Source of the DNA: Diadema setosum
Lineage: Eukaryota; Echinodermata; Echinoidea; Diadematoida; Diadematidae
Length of the DNA stretch: 64,000 nucleotides
NCBI GenBank assembly: GCA_033980235.1
Contig: CM067067.1
Span: 558,001 to 622,000 of the forward strand
Direction of reading: 5' to 3'
Shown here: piece by piece, positions 1 through 9,292 of the stretch
Layout: each line of letters starts with the position of its first letter
How positions within the stretch are numbered: the first letter of the stretch is position 1
Translations under genes and position numbers: made by a program
Notes under the pieces: model-generated
Told to the model about the DNA's origin: nothing
Databases searched by the model: none
The model's input: only the letters and a program-made list of their open reading frames with translations

Positions 1-1258
1 GGCGTCCGTCGTGCGTAAACTTTTTACATTTCTCATCTTCTTCTTGAAAACCCCAAGACCGATTTTCATCAAACTTGGCAGGTAGCATCCCTAGGGGGTT
101 AGGAACTCAATTTGTTAAAATGGGCACCATGCCCCACCCAGGGGGCCCCCAAGGTGGCCCAAACCCCCCAAAATTAAGGAATCTGTAAAAATCTTCTTCT
201 CTAGAACCAGAAGTGATAGAGCTAAGTTAATACTATGAGTTAGTACATTGATGACTATAGTTTCAAGTTTGTTCATGGCAGAATCAGGGGTGCCCCCCTT
301 GGGACCCAGGGGAGGGGGGTGGGGAGGGGTCCTAATGGGGCCTAAATTGTACATTTTCATCTTCTTCTTGAGAACCCCATGACCCATTTTCACCAAACGT
401 GGCAGGTAGCATCCGTAGGGGGTTAGGATCTCATTTTGATAAAATGGGCACCATGCCCCACCCAGGGGGCCCCCAGGGGGGCCCAACCCCCCCCCCCAAA
501 AAAAAAAATGAAGGAATCTTTAAAAATCTTCTCTAAGATAAGCTAAGATAATACTATGAGTGAGTACATTAATGACTGTAGTTTCAAGTTTGTTCATGGC
601 AGATCCAGGGGTGCCCCTCTTGGGGGCGGGGGGGAGGGGGGGGGGGGGGGGGTTGTCAAGGTCCAAATGGGGGCCTGAATTGTACATTTTCATCTTCTTC
701 CTGAAAACCTCATGATGGATTTTTTTCAAACTTGGCAGGTAGCATCCCTAGGGGGTCAGGATCTCAATTTATCAAAGTGGGCACCATGCCCCACCCAGTG
801 GGCCCCAGGGGGCCCAAACCCCCCCCCCCCCCCACCAAAAAAAAAATGAAGGAATCTTTAAAAATCTTCTCTAAGATAAGCTTAGATAATACTATGAGTG
901 AGTACATTAATTACTGTAGTTTCAAGTTTGTTCATAGCAGATCCAGGGGTGCCCCTCTTGGGGGCAGGGGGGGGGGGGAGGTTGGGAAGGTCCAAATGGG
1001 GGCCTGAATTGTACATTTTCATCTTCTTCCTGAAAACCTCATGATGGATTTTTGTCAAACTTGGCAGGTAGCATCCCTAGGGGGTCAGGATCTCAATTTA
1101 TCAAAGTGGGCACCATGCCCCACCCAGTGGGCCCCAGGGGGCCCCAATGCCCCCAAATGAAGGAATCTTTAAAAATTTTGGCCCTTATTGTACATTTTCA
1201 TGTTCTACTTGAGAATGCCTGGTCAAATTTTAGTAAAGCTGTGAATAATTTAGATTAG
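1..1258. repeat. G/C-run-rich tandem repeat, about 328-bp unit, nearly four copies
   Basis: The phrase GGTAGCATCC recurs at 81, 405, 738 and 1067 (spacing 324, 333, 329), with matching flanks that include G- and C-runs and the word ATCTTCTTC. The array is cut by the left edge of the window. Open frames in it are repeat shadows. It presumably lies in an intron of gene 1. Confidence 0.9.
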
Positions 1259-1323
1259 TGACTGCGTGAAAGGTGAACTTGCGATACTCAGGTGAGCGCT
1301 AGACCCGCGGGTCTCTTGTTAAT

Positions 1324-1379
1324 TTGTTGAAACAGAAATTTTGTTATAACAGTGTTCATTATAACGGGAGTGCACTGTA
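1324..1379. mobile_element. Terminus of a pogo/Tigger-type DNA element (fragment)
   Basis: The sequence GTTATAACAGTGTTCATTAT followed by AACGGGAGTGCACTGTA resembles pogo/Tigger ends (CAGT plus a TTATAACGAA-type block). It is the inverse of the left end of the element at 29330. Confidence 0.5.
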
Positions 1380-1406
1380 TTTTGTGCGCTGATCATATAT
1401 GAGGCC

Positions 1407-1981
1407 TTAAAGGACAAGTTCACCTTCATAAACATAAGGATTGAGAGAATGCAACAATATTAGTAGAACACATCAGTGAAAGTTTGAGGAAAATTGGACA
1501 ATTGATGCAAAAGTTATGAATTTTTAAAATTTTTGTGTTGGAACCGCTGGATGAGGAGACTACTACAGCTTGTGAGTCATATGCGTACAACAGTATAAGG
1601 AAAATGTAAAGAAAATTCAACATATTTTCACTTTTTCGCATAATAAAAGAGCACTTGACTTGCCTCTTTCTAAAGGCAGGGGGAATAATATTACCCATAA
1701 CATTTGTCGGTAACGAGTCGGGGGAATGTGTACTTTTTTCAAAAGATGAAATTTTGTGAAATTCTCTTTATATTTTCCTTATATTGTTTTACGCATGGGA
1801 CATCTAAGTCATTCACACACTGCAGTAGTCTTCTCATCCAGCGGTTACTGCACAAAAACTTCAAAAATTCATAACTTTTGAACAGATTGTCCGATTTTCC
1901 TCAAACTTTCAATGATGTGTTCTACTAATATTGCTACATTCTCTCAATCCTTATGTTTATGAAGGTGAACTTGTCCTTTAA
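1407..1981. mobile_element. Foldback (MITE-like) element with arms of about 150 bp
   Basis: Left arm from TTAAAGGACAAGTTCACCTT and right arm ending AAGGTGAACTTGTCCTTTAA are reverse complements. Similarity continues inward to the CCGCTGGATGAG / CTCATCCAGCGG block. Ends are TTAA, suggesting TTAA target duplication. No coding capacity. Confidence 0.88.
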
Positions 1982-2680
1982 CCCTAAAGGGGCCGGGCTT
2001 TTTTGGCTATGCTGAGACCAGGGGGGATGGGGGATGAAATTTTGCATGCGTGAGACCCGCATCATTATTTACAAGACTGTGTCATAAGATTTTTTTAAAC
2101 AATCAATTTCTAATTTTGATTAATTAATTATGTAAATTAAGCTCAAAATGATATTTTAGCCTAATTAAAAGCATTGAGAGTCTAATTTTTGATCTGTAAA
2201 TCTGTTTCAGCATATTCAACAATTGTACATCACAAAAACTTCCAAAACTCATTTCAATTCTTATGTATTTTATTGTTTTCAGAATTTTTTATGTATTTCT
2301 TTGTTTTTCAACTTTTGTTTTTTCTTTGTTTTTTTCACTGGAAATTGTCACTGACCACTTTTTCTACCATAATTAGCACAAAATATATCAATGAAAGTGA
2401 TTAATTGTAAAAATAATCAGGTTTCATGACAGAGCACTGTTTTCCATAGGAAATGTACACAAAATCACAAAATTGTTCCCATTTTGGGGCGACATTCCGT
2501 TACAAAAATGGGCGTGGCTTCGCAAAAGTATGCACGGATGTTGCAAATTTGGTCTCAAAAGTTGCGCGAGACTTGAACGAAGAAAGTCAAGAAGCCTCGT
2601 GAGGCCTTCTCGCGTTACAGAATTATAGCGCGAAACGTCGAGGGGGGCCGATTCCGCCCCCCCGGCCCTTTTAGGGTTAA
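1978..2680 (+). mobile_element. TTAACCCTAA-ended element, copy 1
   Basis: Starts TTAACCCTAAAGGGGCCGGG and ends CCCGGCCCTTTTAGGGTTAA, giving inverted termini. The interior includes TTTGCATGCG and a CGCGAGAAGG-type block (inverse) shared with the copies at 14.6 and 16.8 kb. Shares its first TTAA with the preceding foldback element. Confidence 0.8.
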
Positions 2681-3159
2681 AAAGTGATTCAGACTTTGTG
2701 AGATGAGTTGATTGTGCCTAGACTGTAGATTGAGAGGTAGTATCCAACTGAGGCTATGTAGTGTTTGTGTGTGCTTCCATTATATCACTAGAATTCATCA
2801 GTGAAGGCATGTCCACCCTTATACAACCAATCCAATTGCTCTTGAATCATAGCAGTTTCAATGATACTATTGTACAGGCTTAACATAAGATATGTATGCA
2901 CTTTTCTGCAGTTTGATTATTGATATTTATTGACAGTTTGATGTCATAGACATTATCTTGTATATCTTGAGACTTCCCTTTATAGATGAAATGTTTAAAT
3001 TCTAACTTCATACTCCAGATGAAATCTTTGAAGGCTTCCATACTCCAGAGTCAATGTTTAAAAAAGAAAAAAAGAAAAAAAGAGGATTCTATATATGATA
3101 TGGGCATGTGGTAATTGAGTATGATAAGGCAGTGAATAGTGTTTACTTGTTGAATACAG

Positions 3160-3267
3160 GGAAGTGATGGTAATGCAGGACCTGATGGCAGTGTCGGAGA
3201 ACGTGGATCTGTTGGCCCACGGGGACCACCAGGACCTCAAGGAGCTTCAGGAATCCCAGGCAGTGAT
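3160..3267 (+). CDS. Gene 1 triple-helix exon, 108 bp
   Basis: Twelve Gly-X-Y triplets beginning GSD GNA GPD, between acceptor tgaatacag and donor gtaagt. The 108-bp size is the classical doubled 54-bp collagen unit. No further helix exon was found upstream in the window. Confidence 0.96.
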
Positions 3268-6200
3268 GTAAGTAGGAAAGCCAAAGTCTTCATAACAGCT
3301 TTGTCTCTCTAATTCTGCTCTTATTTACAATAGCTCTGTCTCTATGATTCTGGTCTTATTTACAATAGCTCTGTCTCTATGATTCTGGTCTTATTTACAA
3401 TAGCTCTGTCTCTATGATTCTGCTCTTATTTACAACACCTTTGTCTATGATTCTGCTCTTGTAACAGATGTGGTAGACATTGTATTTTAGCAGTTCGACT
3501 GGCAAAGTATTGAAGCAACTTCAATCCTGTTTTCTGCTCTTATGTCATATATCATAAGAGATGCAATAGATCACCATTGTCTTTTAGCGCTTAGACTGGC
3601 AAAGCATTAAAGCAACTTCCTGTTTCAGAGACTTACATTGTACTTTGTTTAAAGGTCATGGTTGTAAATTTATTGAAAGAAGTAGAAGTTGAGTAATTTC
3701 GATGTGACTTACATTGTCTAATCAGGGACGTGATGGAAATGATGGCAAGGTTGGACCCCCTGGTCTCCCTGGACCTCGTGGAAATACTGGAGCTAAGGGT
3801 GCTAATGGGCTGAATGGACTCATGGGCATCCGTGTAAGTCTGGTTTTCATTCATGTTTTAATCAATATTTTAAGCACCCCATTGGTGCAAGCATGGATAA
3901 AATCTTTTTGATTTCATAGCCATAGATATATTGCCATAATTAAGAGTACGGAGACAGCTATACATGAACATGTACCAGCTCCTATCATCAAAGTAGAAGA
4001 ATACCTTGAGAATGAGCGAACTCAAGCATCCTCACTTCATTCTCTACCCACCGGGTTGCAGTAAAAAATACTGTGGGTGCGAGTTTGCCCGAAGAGAATT
4101 GTCTGTCAATGAATAAGTACATTGAAGCGTATGCTCATTGTTAGTATGTGAGTCTTCAGCTATGTGTGTACTTGCATATAGATCAGTGGTTCTCTACACG
4201 ATTCATAATTATTTCCAAATCTAGTCAGCCTTCTCATGGCAAAATATTTCCATGTCATTTGATCTTTGGAAGCAAAGCTTCCTTTTTTTTTTTTTTTTTT
4301 AGTCAACTTCTTGGTATGTATGTGTTATGTGTGATTGTGCAATGGTAGTGAATGTTTCTGAACTGCTCAACTATATTAACTGTATAGGGACCAGTTGGAG
4401 TGACTGGACCACAAGGAGAGCGCGGTCTGCGTGGAAAGGTTGGAGCTCAAGGAGCTGTTGGCAATGTTGGAGAGAGTGGACCATCAGGACCCATGGTATG
4501 TACCAAAGAACCCCCCCCCCCCAAAAAAAAAAAAAAAAAAAAAAAAAATATGACCTGAAAAAAGTTATACTAGTATTACATAAGACTGAAAATGGTATGT
4601 CTAAGACTGCCTGTGTAAGATAATTGTTGTAACTGATTGGCAAATTTCCCTACATCAGTGTAAATAAGGACTGAATTGATCAGTGTTTTAGTAGTAGCCA
4701 TGATAAAAAATCATGGGCGTACATACTCAATAATTGTTGTTCTGTGTCCTTGGTGTCTGGGCACTTACATGAAAGTTGGTCTTCAGTAATTTGTAATTGT
4801 TTTGTGCAAAATTTAATTATACAATAGGCTCATATGTTTGAATGAAGTATTTACCTTGGACAATTTGTGTGAATCGTCCCATCCTACGTCAAACTTCTGT
4901 TCTTTTCTACACATAGGGACCTGCTGGACCCGCTGGACCTCGTGGTGAAGTAGGACCTGCTGGACCTATGGTGAGTCATTTCAAGTATTTTCATCCAGGG
5001 AAAGCCATATCTACTTTGATGAGTTCTTTTATAAGCAGAAACTTGAGGGATAGGTTAGGGCTAAGATAGTAAGATGCGTTCTCTAAGTTTTCCATGCCAT
5101 TATTACTTGCTACAAGACCCATTAAAATTGTTTGCCCCCATTTTAAAGCAAAACCCTAGATAATACCTGAAGATGTTTCGTAGAAAGGTGTTGACTTATG
5201 ATATTGTTTCGTATTCCTGCAGGGACACAAAGGATTACCTGGTCGAGCTGGTATGCCTGGACTTCAAGGATCTATGGTAAGAAACCTAACCTTCCTAGAT
5301 ATGATGTTTCTGAGGATAGCTACATGCAATGAGAATTGATGTCACAGGATTGGTTGCATTTGTGATTTTTATACGTTTTTGTTTTTACAATGCAATTCCT
5401 GGTGTGATTTTTTGGCATAAATATATGCCAATAAAGAATGGTTTGAATGTGATATGATGTGGTATGGTACATGTATATGACATAAAAAGGAAAATGATAA
5501 CCAATATTTATGTAGCACCTTTTCAATAGTGTTATGATACAGTGTATGATGTGATGAGTAAAGGCAAAGTCACTGGTCAAGAAAAGGACCCATGTGACAT
5601 AAAGATTTTGAAGGTATGCCATGATATCTGTGGATATTGAGAACTATCAGAGAATTAAAGGCAGAACACTCCTGTTGCTTTGAATGTATTGCAGTAACAT
5701 GACTGGCAGGTGACCTACTAACCTATTTCTTTGTCTACGAACTGTACAGGGTGAGATGGGACCACAGGGATCTCTTGGTTCTGCTGGTGTGCGAGGAATG
5801 CCTGTAAGTAACTAGAGATAACTGACACAGATCTTTCTGAATTTGTACTAAGCTTCCTGAAACTTGACTATATCCTGGTATCAAAGTAAGAAAATACAAA
5901 AATATTCCTATTCAGCAGTTATTTGTGGCCATTGGGATGCATGTAAAACAAATATCTTCCTGGTAACTTTTGGAATTTCTCTGATTTTGATGTGCAAATG
6001 TTGGCACGTCTGCTGATAATTCGGTATTACTAGATAAAATGAAGAGGAAAAATAGAGGATGAAACATTCATTTCGATTTATGCATGAAGTATTGAAATGA
6101 AGTATATTTTGCTAAGAGTGTTTGCATTCCTGAGTTCTGATGTTTGTATTGCTTTGACAGAATAAAGATATTATCAAGGGAAGATTTGAGAGAGAAAACA

Positions 6201-9200
6201 GAGGAAGCCACCTCTTTTGGAAGTTGTTGATGATGGAAAGTTGATGTGATTTTATTGGTTGTTTTCCCACAGGGTGTATCAGGAGAGGCTGGTAAGAGTG
6301 GCAAGGAAGGACCACGTGGACCACCGGGTCTCAGGGGAGGATCTGTAAGTAATCAACCATTGTTGTATTACCCTATCCTTGCACTGTTCTACCTGTGTGT
6401 GCATTCTTTTAGTCATGCAGACTGATGAACTGTAATTAGCACAACAAACAGATTAACCTAAGAATGCTATAAATAAGGGGTTCTATTGATTTCAGCTCCT
6501 AGACAAATATCTTCAGATTTAGCCTGTAGAGCATGTTCATTTTGTACATTTCAATGAGAATGTGATTATACTGTAAGAACCTGTGTAGCAACCAGCCTAT
6601 GTAGTATACATCATAGCAATTACCTTGGTCTTGTACTCTTTGACAACTGATCTTTTGTCTCTTTATAGGGAGATCGTGGAGAGCGTGGAACACTAGGAGC
6701 TCAAGGACCCCCTGGCCCACCTGGACCCCCCGGACCCCCTGTGAGTTCAGTTTATAAGAACTTTAAAAAGAAGAAGAAAAAAAAATATATATATATGTTG
6801 TAGCTAGTATGTTATTTTACATGAAACTCCTTATAGAGAGGGGCAAAAGGCAACTAATAGTTGAAAGAAGTTAGAGCTACATAGTGAAGAGATCCTCCAG
6901 GTTTGAACCCACTGGGAAGAGTGCTCATGACATCACAGTGTTAGAGATGATCAGTATCAGTGATGTGGAAAAAAAAAAACACTATTATGAACACTTCAAG
7001 CGTAGAGTTTGATTTAATAATTACTTATTAAGATGTTGATGAAATGTTATGTAAGAAAGTAAATTTTTGATAATTAAACCCTACTGCAGAGGATTTCCAA
7101 ACAGTCCCAGCAGGTGAAATAGTGAGGGTATGGTCTTATGAAGGAATCTGTCATGTGTATGATATAAGTGACAATATCAGTCGGCATGGAGACAGCATGT
7201 TTATTGAACACGTGTAAATTGTGAAGATATTTGCACATGGTACATGTAATCTGTCGTGAAGGGTAAAACAATCTAAAAACTAAACTAAACCATCCCGTAG
7301 ATGTGCTGTTTATTTGGAAATGGATTATAAGTTGTTGTTTTTTTCTGTTTACTATTTTCCTTTTTTCCTGACTTTGCTCTCCACAGGGTGCTGCAGCAAC
7401 AATGGTAAGTACACTTCCTTGTGTGCCCCATTGTAATGGAAGTTTCAATGTAAATGCAAGTCATGTGTGCATTAGATCAAAGCATATCAACCTACAATGT
7501 ACATGCAACAACTGTTAGTAGTGGTATCTTTCGCTCTTGATTTCACAGCCATTGTTTCATATAAATTCTCGACCACCCTTGTGGGTTGCCCATTACATTT
7601 AAAAAAGCATACTAATCTACAACAAATTGCTGCACGTCTGGCAGTATGATCCAGCAATTAGCTTTGTTTGTACTGAACATGTGAACAAATGATTTATCAG
7701 CTGTAGTTAAGATTATGAAATTCATGAATGAGATAAACTGAGTGTATAAAGATATAAAGATATCTTAATGCTATGAGATAATGTGTGCAGGAGAATGTCA
7801 GTGGATATATGATTTATGTTTATCTTCCATCTCTGGCTGACAGGGTTATGCCTACCAACCTCCAGCACAGCAGTCCAAGGGACCAGACCAGTACTCTCAT
7901 TACGTAAGCTGTCTATTCTTGCTCTGTTTGATCATAGAAGCTCTCCTTTTATTTATTTTATTTTTTTTTTTATGGGGGGGGGGGGGGTCACTACAAAACA
8001 GGAGTAACAATTTCCTTTTGATAGATGGTCCATTTGGTATCTGCACAGGATGTTCTCTTAAAAAAAACAAAAACAAAACAAAACAAGAGAAAAAACTGCT
8101 ATCCATTTTTTGATATTACCAAGTCATTTTTGAAGACTGTGGTTGTCTAAAGGATTAAGAAGTGCATGGCACAATTCTTGAAAGAAAGAAGTAGGTTAGT
8201 TCTGAAGTACCTGTCCAGATGTGGAATATTCTGCAGATCAGCAGCCTTAATCAATCAAAAGATAAATTACAAGAAAAATAGTTCTGCTTCTGTTCAGTAG
8301 AAGTAAACCAACCTTAAAAAATAAACAACAACAACAAATAAGCCACTGTTTGGTATGAATATGCTATGTTAAAAGAAGTCTTATTCCTTTTACAAGCTGT
8401 CAGTTTGTTGCATATTAGAAGTAGAGTGATTGTGCAAGTGAAAGCTAGAAAACATGCAACTTGCAAAATTGTGCATATGGCGGGAATTTTGCACCATGGC
8501 ATATATATTTCTTTCTTTTTTTTCACAGTATCGGGATGAACTGCCAACCACCACTGATGAGCTGGACAGGACCAAATTTGAATCATACCTGAACAAATTT
8601 GCTAGTGAGATCCAGTCCCTGGCAGCACCCATTGGTAGCAGAGACCAACCAGTACGTAGCTGCAAGGACCTCTTCAAATGTTTCCCTGATGCCCCTGATG
8701 GTAAGCTTGTATTTCTTTCCTTGCTCTTTATGTCTTCCTAACAGCTTCTGGGTTAGCTTCTCTCCACACCTTAAACTTGAGACTGAGGAAGAATAACTAG
8801 AGCTTCAAAATCAAGATGTCATCTTTGACTTGAGTTTTTCTGCACATTTTTTTTTTTTTTTTTTTAAATTAATTTTAGAGGTAAATAATGTTTAATGCTT
8901 TGGTCCTAAAATTACTTGGGTCACCATAGTTCCTCTTTTGACAATTAACCCTAACTAGGCCGGGCTATTCAGGTAGATGATAGAGCCGGGGTGGGCCTCC
9001 CAGGCCCCCCCTCCGGATCTCGGCCGTCGACCGTGCGATCGCGACGAAAATTGGCACACGCATTGCCTATGATGTAATCTAAAGTACCATGAAGTTAATT
9101 TTTTCAAAAATTATCATTTACACTAAATTATGCTAATTTATGCCTAGTTAGGGTTAAGAACCACATCTTTAGCTTTATTGTCATTGTAATGGGGTATCAC

Positions 9201-9249
9201 TACAGGGTTTTTTTTAATTTTGATTTAAAAGAAAAAAAAAGAAAAAAAA

Positions 9250-9292
<43 letters not shown>

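Noticed and set aside
4371..4643. Minus-strand 90-residue frame and the + strand frame at 4327-4623
   Set aside because: They overlap a true collagen exon in the wrong frame and run through poly-C/poly-A.
6068..6324. Minus-strand frames near the 6273 exon
   Set aside because: Mostly intron sequence with no domain; chance frames.
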